A DNA stretch of 64,000 bases. It comes from Methylovirgula sp. (GTDB lineage Bacteria; Pseudomonadota; Alphaproteobacteria; Rhizobiales; Beijerinckiaceae). Of the stretch, positions 1 through 8,603 are shown one piece after another. Under the pieces are notes generated by a model that was not told the origin of the DNA, made no database searches, and saw nothing but the letters and a program-made list of their open reading frames with translations. Position 1 is the stretch's first letter. Every line of letters begins with the position of its first letter. Both the position numbers and the translations under genes were made by a program. The DNA lies in assembly GCF_037200945.1 (NCBI RefSeq), contig NZ_JBBCGP010000001.1:1114501-1178500 (forward strand), in the 5' to 3' direction.

Positions 1-179
<179 letters not shown>

Positions 180-233
180 GCGATATCTCTAAATGATTGT
201 TTTTGGAGACTTTTCGCGCGTGACGCCGCAAAC

Positions 234-893
234 TCATCCGCTCCGCGCCTGTGTTTCGGCCTCTTTGTCGAACACGAGGAGCAACCGACTCACCGGCGCT
301 GTTACGCTTGATGCCGACATGATGCGGTATTGCCCCGCCGCGGACAAGGCTTTGACCTCAGCTTCGTAGTCTTGTCCCTTGAGAAAAACGCCGACAGCGC
401 CCTCAGCGAGCAGATTTTTCGCGTAATCGACCAGGACCGGCAGTGGCGCCAAAGCGCGGGCGCTGACCGCGTCGATCGGGTCGCCCAGATTGTCGATGAT
501 TGTTTCGATACGCGCGTTATGAATGATCGAGGGCGCCGATGTTTCACGTGAAACATCGCGCAGAAAAGCGCATTTACGCTGATCCGATTCGATCAGATGA
601 ACCCGCGCGCCGGGCGTCTCGGCCAATCGGATGGCGGTCACAAGCCCCGGGAAGCCCCCGCCCGAACCGAGATCAGCCCAGATACGTGCCTCGGGCACGG
701 CGGCAGAGACTTGCAAGGAATCTGCGATGTGCCGGGTCCAGAGCTGCGGCAAAGTCGAATTGGCGACGAGATTGATCGTCTTCTGCCATTTGCGCAGCAG
801 ATCGGCGTAGATGTCGAGGCGGCGGACGATCTCTGGCGGCAATGGAAAAAGCGCCAGCGCCGCGTGGCGGTCACTTTCGAAATCACTTGCCAA
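234..893 (-). CDS. rsmG: 16S rRNA (guanine-N7)-methyltransferase RsmG (GidB)
   Basis: SAM-dependent methyltransferase that makes m7G527 in 16S rRNA. The SAM-binding loop DLGSGGGFPG is at about residues 74-83, and length (219 aa) is typical. The start is a TTG at 893 that overlaps the mnmG stop (883-885); no ATG is available near the expected N-terminus, so translation is probably coupled to mnmG. The coding sequence contains a perfect parS site at 540-555, read in this frame as part of DVSRET, so the protein sequence there is constrained by a DNA-binding site. Neighbours mnmG upstream and parA downstream match the conserved alphaproteobacterial order. Confidence 0.95.
   Translation of the reverse strand: MASDFESDRHAALALFPLPPEIVRRLDIYADLLRKWQKTINLVANSTLPQLWTRHIADSLQVSAAVPEARIWADLGSGGGFPGLVTAIRLAETPGARVHLIESDQRKCAFLRDVSRETSAPSIIHNARIETIIDNLGDPIDAVSARALAPLPVLVDYAKNLLAEGAVGVFLKGQDYEAEVKALSAAGQYRIMSASSVTAPVSRLLLVFDKEAETQARSG
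540..555. promoter_or_regulatory. parS centromere site 1, inside rsmG
   Basis: The 16-bp palindrome TGTTTCACGTGAAACA matches the ParB-binding parS consensus exactly. It lies within the rsmG coding region, about 12.5 kb from the predicted origin. Confidence 0.95.
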
Positions 894-2751
894 TCGCGCG
901 GCTCTCGCTAAGACGGCGCTTGGAATGGGCCGCGAGCAGCGTCAGTGCCGCCGGGGTGATGCCTTCAATTCGGCCGGCCTGGCCCACAGTCTGGGGTCGG
1001 ATGGCAATGAGCTTGTCGCGAAGCTCGGCCGACAGACCAGCGATCGCCCGATAATCGAGCGCGTCGGGGATGCGCAATGCCTCGTCACGACGGAAGCTCG
1101 CAATATCGGCGGCTTGGCGTTCCAGATAGACTGCATATTTAGCGTCGATCTCGATCTGCGCTGCGATTTTCGGCGGGATCGCCGCAAGTTTCGGCCAGAT
1201 GCGCCCGAGAACCGCCATTTCGACATCGGGAAAGCCTAGCAGGTCGAACGCGGTTCGGCGGATGCCGTCCTGATTGATCTTGAGTCCGTGCCGTGCGGCT
1301 TCGTTCGGCGTAAGGCTTAGCGCCATAAGCTGTGTCCGCGCCGCGTCGAGTTGCGCCTGCTTGGCCTCGAAGACCTGTGCCCGCTCTGCCCTAACCGCGC
1401 CGAGAGCGATGCCCTTGCCGGTCAGCCGCTGGTCGGCATTGTCTGCCCGCAGGCTGAGCCGATATTCGGCGCGTGACGTAAACATGCGATAGGGTTCCGT
1501 GACGCCACGCGTCACGAGGTCGTCGATCATCACGCCAAGATAGGCTTCTGACCGGTCGAAAGTGATCGGGGCATTCCCGCCCGCCAGCGCGGCCGCGTTC
1601 AAGCCGGCGAAGAGGCCTTGCGCGCCCGCCTCCTCATAGCCCGTCGTGCCGTTGATCTGGCCGGCGAGGAACAGCCCTGCGACCCGCTTTGTCTCCAGAT
1701 TTGGCGTCAGCTCGCGCGGGTCGATGAAATCATATTCGATCGCGTAGCCGGGCTGCAGCATCCGCACATTAGCGAGGCCAGGGATCGTGCGCAGAAACGC
1801 GTCCTGCAACGTCGCGGGCAGGGCTGTCGAAATGCCATTCGGATAAATCGTCGGATCGTCGCGCCCCTCCGGCTCCAGGAAGATCTGGTGCGCCTCGCGA
1901 TTGCCGAAACGCATCACCTTGTCTTCGATCGAGGGGCAATAGCGCGGGCCGCGTCCGGCGATGGCACCGGAATAGATCGGCGAATGGCCGATATTGGCGC
2001 GGATCAGGTCATGTCCTGCCTCGGTCGTGCGGGTGATGAAGCAATCGACCTGCTCGGTCGTGATGGCGGGCGTAAGGAAAGAAAACGGCTCCGGCTCCTT
2101 ATCGCCAGGCTGGCGTTCGAGCATCGCCCAATCGATGGTCGTGCCGTCGAGACGCGGTGGCGTCCCGGTCTTCAGGCGTCCGAGCGCAAACCCATGCGCC
2201 AAAAGGCTCGCGGAAAGCTGCTGAGCCGGCGGTTCGCCAACGCGTCCCGCAGGAATTCGCTCTGCGCCCAGATGGATCATGCCGCGCAGAAATGTGCCCG
2301 TCGTCAGCACGAGGGCGCCGGTCTTAAGTACACGCCCATCCGAGAGCGCCAGGCTTGTCACGCGTCCCGCTTCGGTGCGGATTTCCGCCGCCTCGCCTTC
2401 GACCACGCTTAGACCGGGAATGTCGTTTAAGGCGGCCTGCATGGCCTCGCGGTAAAGCTTGCGATCCATTTGAGCGCGCGGGCCGCGCACCGCCGGCCCT
2501 TTGGCCCGATTCAAGACGCGGAATTGAATGCCGGCTTCGTCGGCGACGCGGCCCATCAGCCCGTCGAGCGCATCGATCTCGCGGACGAGATGCCCCTTGC
2601 CGAGGCCCCCAATCGCCGGATTGCAGGACATGGTGCCGATCGCGGCAAAGCTATGCGTCACCAGCGCCGTGTGGGCGCCCAAACGCGCCGCGGCGGCCGC
2701 AGCTTCGCAGCCGGCATGGCCGCCGCCCACCACGATCACGTCGAAATGCAT
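883..2751 (-). CDS. mnmG: tRNA U34 carboxymethylaminomethyl-modifying enzyme subunit MnmG (GidA)
   Basis: FAD-binding partner of MnmE in the synthesis of cmnm5U34 / cmnm5s2U34 at the wobble position of several tRNAs. The N-terminus has the dinucleotide motif VVGGGHAGCEAA at residues 6-17, followed by the conserved SCNPAIGG and KGHLVREIDALDG segments; length (622 aa) is normal. I chose the ATG at 2751, whose product begins MHFDVIVVGGG as in the family; a TTG at 2772 would add seven residues and overlap the border of the parS site at 2773-2788. The gene overlaps rsmG at its 3' end and follows mnmE, so the two partner proteins are probably co-expressed. Confidence 0.96.
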   Translation of the reverse strand: MHFDVIVVGGGHAGCEAAAAAARLGAHTALVTHSFAAIGTMSCNPAIGGLGKGHLVREIDALDGLMGRVADEAGIQFRVLNRAKGPAVRGPRAQMDRKLYREAMQAALNDIPGLSVVEGEAAEIRTEAGRVTSLALSDGRVLKTGALVLTTGTFLRGMIHLGAERIPAGRVGEPPAQQLSASLLAHGFALGRLKTGTPPRLDGTTIDWAMLERQPGDKEPEPFSFLTPAITTEQVDCFITRTTEAGHDLIRANIGHSPIYSGAIAGRGPRYCPSIEDKVMRFGNREAHQIFLEPEGRDDPTIYPNGISTALPATLQDAFLRTIPGLANVRMLQPGYAIEYDFIDPRELTPNLETKRVAGLFLAGQINGTTGYEEAGAQGLFAGLNAAALAGGNAPITFDRSEAYLGVMIDDLVTRGVTEPYRMFTSRAEYRLSLRADNADQRLTGKGIALGAVRAERAQVFEAKQAQLDAARTQLMALSLTPNEAARHGLKINQDGIRRTAFDLLGFPDVEMAVLGRIWPKLAAIPPKIAAQIEIDAKYAVYLERQAADIASFRRDEALRIPDALDYRAIAGLSAELRDKLIAIRPQTVGQAGRIEGITPAALTLLAAHSKRRLSESRAIGK

Positions 2752-2772
2752 GCCGCTCACGAATCCGTCCAA

Positions 2773-2788
2773 TGTTTCACGTGAAACA
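2773..2788. promoter_or_regulatory. parS centromere site 2, in the mnmE-mnmG gap
   Basis: A second exact TGTTTCACGTGAAACA sits between the mnmE stop (2791) and the mnmG start (2751), about 10.3 kb from the predicted origin and 2.2 kb from parS site 1. Confidence 0.95.
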
Positions 2789-2790
2789 TA

Positions 2791-4110
2791 TCATTTACCG
2801 ATACAGAAGCGGGCGAAAATTTCGCCGAGCACATCTTCGACATCAACCTTACCAATTAAGCTTTCGAGGGCGTGAATCGCCAGCCGCAGGTCCTCGCCCA
2901 GCAGCTCGACTGGCCCGTCGATGGCGTCGGACGCCCGATCCAGCGCCGCCTCTGCTATCAGGAAGGCGCGGCGGTGACGTTCGCGCGTGATCAGGCCCAA
3001 TTCCGCCTGCCCAGCAACGCCGCGGGCGAAATCTGCCAGCCTTTCACTCAAAACGTCGAGGTTCGCGCCCCTGGCGGCACTGATTGCCAAAGGACCGGCC
3101 CTCACGCCATCCGAGAGGTCGCTCTTGCTCCGAATTGGCCAGATCGGGACGCCCGGCGGCAAATCGGCTGGCGTCATTCCCGTTTCGTCAAGCCAAAGCA
3201 CCAGATCTGCAATTTCGGCGCGTTTTCGGGCCCGTTCGATGCCAATGCTCTCCAGCGGATCGGAGGTTTCCCGCAAACCCGCTGTGTCGATCAGGACGAA
3301 GGCATAGCCGGCGATGTCGAGACGGACTTCGATCGCATCGCGTGTCGTGCCGGGGATAGGCGAAACGATCGCCGCCTCGCGTCGCACGAGTGCATTGAGC
3401 AGCGTGGATTTACCGGCATTGGGCGGTCCGGCGATCACAACGGTCACGCCGTCACGGACGATTTCGCCAGCCCGCCCCTTTGCCAAAGCCGCGGCCAGAT
3501 CGGCGCGCACTGCTGCCAGCAACGCGGCAAGCCGCTCCTGAGCCAAGGGCGAGACGTCGCCCTCATCGGCGAAGTCGATTGTGGCTTCCAATAACGCCGA
3601 GGCCTCGAGAAGCGCGGCGCGCCAGCCCTCAGCCTTATGCCGCAGATCACCGCGCGTTTGTCGTAGCGCCTGGCGCCGCTGCTGCTCGGTCTCGGCGTCG
3701 ATGAGATCGGCGATGCCCTCGATCTCGGTCAGGTCGAGTTTGCCGTTCTCGAAGGCGCGCCGCGAAAATTCGCCAGCCAGCGCGGGCCGCGTTGCGGGGA
3801 AATGCGCCAGGGCGGCGAACATCGCAGCGATAACGGCAGGTCCGCCGTGAAGGTGGAATTCGGCGCAATCCTCGCCGGTGAAACTCGCCGGCGCGGGAAA
3901 AAAGAGACAGAGCCCCCGGTCGATGGCTTCGCCCGACGCGGGATCACGAAATGTCGCGAGGGCAGCCTGCCGGGGTGGCGTCGCCTTTTCGACAAGTGCC
4001 CCTAATATGCTGGCAACGCCCGCCCCGGAAAGGCGTAGAACGGCAATCGCTGCCCGCCCCTGGCCGGAGGCGAGCGCAAAGATCGTGTCGGCCCCGCTTT
4101 CGCTGCTCAT
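2791..4110 (-). CDS. mnmE: tRNA modification GTPase MnmE (TrmE)
   Basis: GTPase that works with MnmG on wobble uridine. Visible parts are the N-terminal tetrahydrofolate-binding region (DTIFALASGQGRAAIAVLR), the helical region, the inserted G domain with P-loop GPPNAGKST and DTAG motif, and the C-terminal catalytic FCIGK whose cysteine is invariant. The ATG at 4110 gives 439 aa and the normal N-terminus; a TTG at 4146 would lengthen it by 12 residues into the divergent neighbour. Only 13 bp separate this start from the start of the rightward gene at 4124, so its promoter must lie inside that gene's coding region. In relatives rho commonly lies nearer upstream. Confidence 0.95.
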   Translation of the reverse strand: MSSESGADTIFALASGQGRAAIAVLRLSGAGVASILGALVEKATPPRQAALATFRDPASGEAIDRGLCLFFPAPASFTGEDCAEFHLHGGPAVIAAMFAALAHFPATRPALAGEFSRRAFENGKLDLTEIEGIADLIDAETEQQRRQALRQTRGDLRHKAEGWRAALLEASALLEATIDFADEGDVSPLAQERLAALLAAVRADLAAALAKGRAGEIVRDGVTVVIAGPPNAGKSTLLNALVRREAAIVSPIPGTTRDAIEVRLDIAGYAFVLIDTAGLRETSDPLESIGIERARKRAEIADLVLWLDETGMTPADLPPGVPIWPIRSKSDLSDGVRAGPLAISAARGANLDVLSERLADFARGVAGQAELGLITRERHRRAFLIAEAALDRASDAIDGPVELLGEDLRLAIHALESLIGKVDVEDVLGEIFARFCIGK

Positions 4111-4123
4111 CTCAAGGCTCGTT

Positions 4124-6172
4124 ATGTCGTTCAATGAACTCGCCAACGCCGCCAGCCCCTATCTGCTCCAACATAAGGACAATCCTGTCCATTGGCGGCT
4201 CTGGGGGCCGGATGCCCTCGCGGATGCGCAAAGTGCCAATAGACCGATCCTGCTCTCGGTCGGCTATGCCGCCTGCCATTGGTGCCATGTGATGGCCCAC
4301 GAAAGTTTCGAGGACGCCGAAACCGCCGCGGTCATGAACGAGCTTTTCGTGAACATCAAGGTCGATCGCGAGGAACGACCGGACATCGACCACATCTACA
4401 TGCAGGCGCTCCATGCCTTTGGCGAACAAGGCGGCTGGCCGATGACCATGTTTCTGACGCCAAAAGGCGAGCCGTTTTGGGGCGGCACCTATTTTCCGAA
4501 AGACTCGCGCTATGGCCGACCCGCCTTCGTCACGGTCCTGCGCAGTGTCGCCAGAGCTTTCCGCGACGAGCAAGGTAAAATTACCTCGAATGCGGAGGCC
4601 GTCCGCAAAGCTCTTGGCGCCGCAGAGCCATCGGGGCAGGTCGTCCCGCTCAGCCTCGCCACTGCCGATGCACTGGCGCCGCAGCTCGCGCAATATGTCG
4701 ATCCAATTGATGGCGGCCTACGCGGTGCGCCGAAATTTCCCAATCCGTCAATCTTCGAATTTTTGTGGCGTGCGGGCGGTCGGCTTGGCGAGAAGAATTA
4801 CCGCGATCTCGTCCACCTGACGCTGACAAAAATGTCGGCGGGCGGCATCTACGATCACTTAGGCGGCGGCTATGCGCGCTATTCGACTGATGACCGCTGG
4901 CTCGTGCCGCATTTCGAGAAGATGCTCTACGACAATGCGCAGATTGTCGAACTGCTCGCGCTCGCCTGGCGCGCCTTCGGCGATGACCTTTTCAGGCAGC
5001 GCATTGATGAAACCATTGGCTGGCTAGAACGCGAAATGACGCGGGGCGGCTTCTGCGCCTCGCTCGATGCCGACAGCGAAGGCGAGGAAGGCAAATTCTA
5101 CGTCTGGACGTGGGACGAACTCGTCGAAATTCTTGGCGGCGCGGATGCCGAATTCTTCGGCTCCTTTTACGAAGCAACGCGCGCCGGCAATTGGTCCGAA
5201 GGCGGCCATCGCGTCATCATTCTCAATCAATTGCAGTTGAAAGAATCGCCAAGCGCCGACGAGGATTCACGCCTCGCGCCGCTGCGACAAAAACTTTTTG
5301 CCGCCCGCGAGACGCGCGTGCATCCCGGACTCGACGACAAGATCATGGCCGATTGGAATGGGCTGATGATCGCGGTGCTCGTCAATTGCGCGACGATCTT
5401 CGGCGAACCGCGCTGGATCAGCCTTGCTGCCAGCGCCTACCATTATGCCGTCGATCATCTGCAATTCAGCGATAATGATGGCGCGCGGCGGCTCGCGCAC
5501 AGCACACGTGGCGGTGTTGTGGTGAAGCCCGGCCTGGCACTAGACCATGCGGCCATGGCACGCGCCGCGCTCGCCCTGCACGAGGCGCGGCACATGTCGG
5601 GCGCGAATCTCGCGGCTTACGATTATCTTGCCGACGCCATCGCCTGGGCGGAGGCGATCGCGCGTCACCACGTCGTCGTTGAGAGCGGCCTCGTCGCGAT
5701 GTCGGCCGACGACGCAACCGATATCATTCTACGGCTTACGCCCACGGCGGATGACGCAATTCCAAATGCGCATTCGGTTTATCTTGGTGCTTTGGTGCGC
5801 CTTGGCGCGGCAACCGGCGACGAGAAATGGCGTACGCGGGCAGACGCGCTCTTTGCCGCCGTCGCGGGCGCCGTGACCGCCAATCCGATCGGCCATACTG
5901 GTATTTTGAACGCGCTCGATCTTTATCTGCACGGCCGCGAAATCGTCACCGCCGGACTTGAGCGCGCGCCGCTTTATCATGCAGCGCTGGCGGCGCCGTT
6001 CGATACGCGCATGATATTCGATCTCGAAACAGTGGACGGCCTGCCACCGGATCATCCGGCGCAGGCGCAGATCGCCGCGTCCGGCACGGCGGCTGCATTC
6101 GTTTGCACCGGCGGCGTGTGCTCGTTGCCGGTTCATGATATTGCCGGGCTTGATGCCTTGCTCGCGCGTTGA
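4124..6172 (+). CDS. DUF255 / thioredoxin-domain protein (YyaL, spermatogenesis-associated 20 family)
   Basis: A 682-aa protein with an N-terminal thioredoxin-like domain (SPYLLQHKDNPVHW..., about residues 10-170) containing the family motif YAACHWCHVM, followed by an (alpha/alpha)6-barrel-like region with GGIYDHLGGG and HFEKMLYDNAQ. The family is widespread and its reaction is not established; a redox or cellobiose-epimerase-like fold role is usually suggested. The ATG at 4124 has AAGG seven bases upstream; an open frame continues upstream to 3878 but that part is antisense to mnmE. It reads against the surrounding leftward genes and sits between mnmE and rho, a relocation compared with the common order. 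Confidence 0.88.
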   Translation: MSFNELANAASPYLLQHKDNPVHWRLWGPDALADAQSANRPILLSVGYAACHWCHVMAHESFEDAETAAVMNELFVNIKVDREERPDIDHIYMQALHAFGEQGGWPMTMFLTPKGEPFWGGTYFPKDSRYGRPAFVTVLRSVARAFRDEQGKITSNAEAVRKALGAAEPSGQVVPLSLATADALAPQLAQYVDPIDGGLRGAPKFPNPSIFEFLWRAGGRLGEKNYRDLVHLTLTKMSAGGIYDHLGGGYARYSTDDRWLVPHFEKMLYDNAQIVELLALAWRAFGDDLFRQRIDETIGWLEREMTRGGFCASLDADSEGEEGKFYVWTWDELVEILGGADAEFFGSFYEATRAGNWSEGGHRVIILNQLQLKESPSADEDSRLAPLRQKLFAARETRVHPGLDDKIMADWNGLMIAVLVNCATIFGEPRWISLAASAYHYAVDHLQFSDNDGARRLAHSTRGGVVVKPGLALDHAAMARAALALHEARHMSGANLAAYDYLADAIAWAEAIARHHVVVESGLVAMSADDATDIILRLTPTADDAIPNAHSVYLGALVRLGAATGDEKWRTRADALFAAVAGAVTANPIGHTGILNALDLYLHGREIVTAGLERAPLYHAALAAPFDTRMIFDLETVDGLPPDHPAQAQIAASGTAAAFVCTGGVCSLPVHDIAGLDALLAR

Positions 6173-6177
6173 CATGA

Positions 6178-6222
6178 GCATCGGCCCGAAAAGTGCCCTG
6201 CGGTTTTCGGGCAAGCCGATGC
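6178..6222. repeat. Imperfect intergenic palindrome
   Basis: Long hairpin between the DUF255 gene and the thioesterase. The outer arms GCATCGG (6178-6184) and CCGATGC (6216-6222) pair, and the inner arms CCCGAAAA (6185-6192) and TTTTCGGG (6204-6211) pair. It resembles the dispersed palindromes common in rhizobial intergenic regions; a terminator role is possible but no T-tract follows. Confidence 0.7.
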
Positions 6223-6242
6223 GAAAATCATGAGGAATGCCC

Positions 6243-6656
6243 ATGACCCACAGCGAAATGGCTTTGACGCAGAGTGAAACGCCGCCGGCGGAAGCGCCGG
6301 TCATCCGCACGATCGCCATGCCGGCGGATGCCAATCCTTACGGCGATATTTTCGGCGGCTGGCTGATGTCGCAGATGGATCTCGCGGCGAGCAATGTCGC
6401 TTCCCGCGTTGCGCGCGGACGCGCTTCGACAGTGCGCGTCGAGGCGATGAATTTTCTGCGGCCCGTCCGCGTCGGCGATGTCGTTAGCCTTTATGGCCGT
6501 CTCATCGCGCGCGGGCGCAGCTCGATGAAGATCGAGGTTGAGGCCTGGCGCCGTGCGCGTGACGGCGAGGACGAAGAGAAGGTCACCGAGGCGGTCTTCA
6601 CCTTCGTCGCAATCGATCCGGTGACGCGCAAATCGCGTCCATTGCCGGAAGAGTAG
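6243..6656 (+). CDS. Acyl-CoA thioesterase, hotdog fold (YciA-like)
   Basis: Single hotdog-domain protein of 137 aa that should hydrolyse acyl-CoA thioesters in the cytoplasm. Family features are MPADANPYGDIFGGWLMSQMD near the N-terminus, with the N..G.IFGGW signature, and the later EAMNFLRPVRVGDVVSLYG segment. Two in-frame ATGs exist (6237 and 6243); GAGG at 6232-6235 is well spaced only for 6243. Downstream comes an unrelated low-GC ORF, so it is probably the last gene of a two-gene rightward unit with the DUF255 gene. Confidence 0.87.
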   Translation: MTHSEMALTQSETPPAEAPVIRTIAMPADANPYGDIFGGWLMSQMDLAASNVASRVARGRASTVRVEAMNFLRPVRVGDVVSLYGRLIARGRSSMKIEVEAWRRARDGEDEEKVTEAVFTFVAIDPVTRKSRPLPEE

Positions 6657-6686
6657 CCCCCAGCTTATAGAAAATAAGGCACCGAG

Positions 6687-7052
6687 ATGCCGGTCCTTAG
6701 CGGATACGATGTCAACTACAGCCACCGTGGAAGCAGGAAGGCAACGCGATATTATCGCGGGAAGCAGATAGATGAGGTGCCTGTAACCTGGTCCAACGGC
6801 TGGACAAAGACCCCTAGCGAGGAACCCACTCTCATAGTTTGGTTCCAAAACGAACAGGAACTCAAAGAGAGGTTAGAGGCTAATGCATCTTTTATAGTAG
6901 CTGTGGCTAAATGGGTTGAAGGAAGCGCGAGTAGTCAAAACCTCAATGGTCTTTTTGAGGTCGCCCCAATTGGATTGACCGACAATCCTAAACAGCTTCT
7001 TTGCCGTGTCCTCCGGCGGTGTCCGCCCGCCGGAGAAACCAGTTCAAATTAG
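6687..7052 (+). CDS. Uncharacterised 121-aa protein, AT-rich orphan
   Basis: I do not recognise this protein. The open frame of 121 codons has AAGG about ten bases before its ATG, a plausible soluble composition (tyrosine-, tryptophan- and charge-rich) and no signal peptide or membrane segment. Its codons use clearly more A and T in third positions than flanking genes (agg, ata, act, tta are frequent), pointing to recent acquisition. The C-terminal part (from about residue 108, RRCPPAG...) is GC-rich and may be read-through into native sequence. It lies tail-to-tail with rho. It could also be a non-coding insertion that happens to be open. Confidence 0.5.
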   Translation: MPVLSGYDVNYSHRGSRKATRYYRGKQIDEVPVTWSNGWTKTPSEEPTLIVWFQNEQELKERLEANASFIVAVAKWVEGSASSQNLNGLFEVAPIGLTDNPKQLLCRVLRRCPPAGETSSN

Positions 7053-7077
7053 CAAAAAACGCAGAAAAATAGTCGTC

Positions 7078-8346
7078 CTACGTATTCATCGACTCGAAGA
7101 AGCTCGCATTGCCCTTCGGCGTCTCACGCAATTTGCCGAGCAGGAACTCGATCGCATCGACCGTCCCCATCGGATTGAGGATGCGGCGAAGCACATACAT
7201 CTTCTTGAGAATGTCCGCCGGAACGAGCAGCTCTTCCTTGCGGGTGCCGGAGCGGGCGATGTCGATCGCCGGATAGGAGCGCTTGTCGGCAACCTTGCGG
7301 TCGAGGATGATTTCCGAATTGCCGGTGCCTTTGAATTCTTCAAAGATCACTTCGTCCATGCGCGAGCCGGTATCGATGAGCGCCGTCGCGATGATGGTCA
7401 GCGAGCCGCCTTCTTCGATATTACGCGCGGCGCCGAAGAAGCGCTTCGGCCTCTGCAAGGCGTTGGCGTCGACACCGCCGGTCAGCACTTTACCGGAGGA
7501 CGGCACAACGGTGTTGTAGGCGCGGCCAAGACGCGTGATCGAATCGAGAAGAATCACGACGTCGCGGCCATGCTCGACCAGGCGCTTCGCCTTTTCGATC
7601 ACCATTTCCGCGACCTGAACGTGACGCACCGCCGGTTCGTCGAAAGTCGAGGAGACGACTTCGCCTTTCACCGAGCGCTGCATATCGGTCACTTCTTCGG
7701 GCCGCTCATCGATGAGCAGAACGATCAGATAGCATTCCGGATGATTGGTGGTGATCGACTGGGCGATGTTCTGCAACAGCACCGTCTTGCCAGTGCGCGG
7801 CGGGGCGACGATCAAAGCACGCTGGCCCTTGCCGATCGGCGAGACGATATCGATGACGCGGGCGGAGAAGTCCTTCTTGGTCGGGTCTTCGATCTCAAGC
7901 TTCAGCCGTTCGTCGGGATAGAGCGGCGTCAGATTGTCGAAATGAACCTTATGACGAATCTTCTCCGGGTCTTCGAAATTGATCGTGTTGACCTTGAGCA
8001 GCGCGAAATAGCGCTCGCCCTCTTTCGGGCTGCGGATCAGGCCCTCAACCGTGTCGCCGGTTCGTAGCCCGAAACGGCGGATCTGCGACGGCGACACGTA
8101 GATGTCGTCGGGACCCGCAAGATAATTCGCGTCCGGCGAGCGCAGGAAGCCGAAGCCGTCCTGCAGCACTTCGATGACGCCTTCGCCGACGATTTCGATA
8201 TCGCGGCTGGCGAGTTGTTTGAGGATGGCGAACATCAATTCCTGCTTGCGCAGGATCGAGGCGTTTTCGACTTCATGTTCCTCGGCAAAAGCGAGGAGTT
8301 CAGTCGGCGATTTGGATTTTAAATCTTGAAGTTTGATATCCCGCAT
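7078..8346 (-). CDS. rho: Transcription termination factor Rho
   Basis: Hexameric RNA-dependent ATPase that ends transcription. The protein (422 aa) has the N-terminal helical region (MRDIKLQDLKSKSP), the cold-shock-like primary RNA-binding domain (DGFGFLRS, residues 63-70), Walker A APPRTGKT at about 181-188, the LIDERPEEV segment and the Q-loop GKVLTGGVDANAL. The ATG at 8346 has AAGGAC ten bases upstream; an open frame reaching 8544 is not supported by the family. A leader of about 250 bp separates it from the next gene upstream, compatible with the autoregulation known for rho in other bacteria, although I see no specific element in it. Confidence 0.97.
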   Translation of the reverse strand: MRDIKLQDLKSKSPTELLAFAEEHEVENASILRKQELMFAILKQLASRDIEIVGEGVIEVLQDGFGFLRSPDANYLAGPDDIYVSPSQIRRFGLRTGDTVEGLIRSPKEGERYFALLKVNTINFEDPEKIRHKVHFDNLTPLYPDERLKLEIEDPTKKDFSARVIDIVSPIGKGQRALIVAPPRTGKTVLLQNIAQSITTNHPECYLIVLLIDERPEEVTDMQRSVKGEVVSSTFDEPAVRHVQVAEMVIEKAKRLVEHGRDVVILLDSITRLGRAYNTVVPSSGKVLTGGVDANALQRPKRFFGAARNIEEGGSLTIIATALIDTGSRMDEVIFEEFKGTGNSEIILDRKVADKRSYPAIDIARSGTRKEELLVPADILKKMYVLRRILNPMGTVDAIEFLLGKLRETPKGNASFFESMNT

Positions 8347-8603
8347 CGGGATTTTCGTCCTTGGAAGGGCGCTGGGCGCGCAGCTTGGGGAGCCCGGATG
8401 GGCGTCAATGATCCCTGGGAAGGCAGGCCAATGTCGTATCGAGGGGCGCTTAAACGGTGCGCGCCGACAAATCGCCTGCGAGGAGAGAAAACAAAAATAA
8501 GACGTTTCGGCCTCTTTGACAACTAGACATCGGCACGCTGTCAAACATCATATGGGATTGGGGAGCGAATTAGGTGCCAGTTCGGCGGTTTGCGCCCAGC
8601 AGA

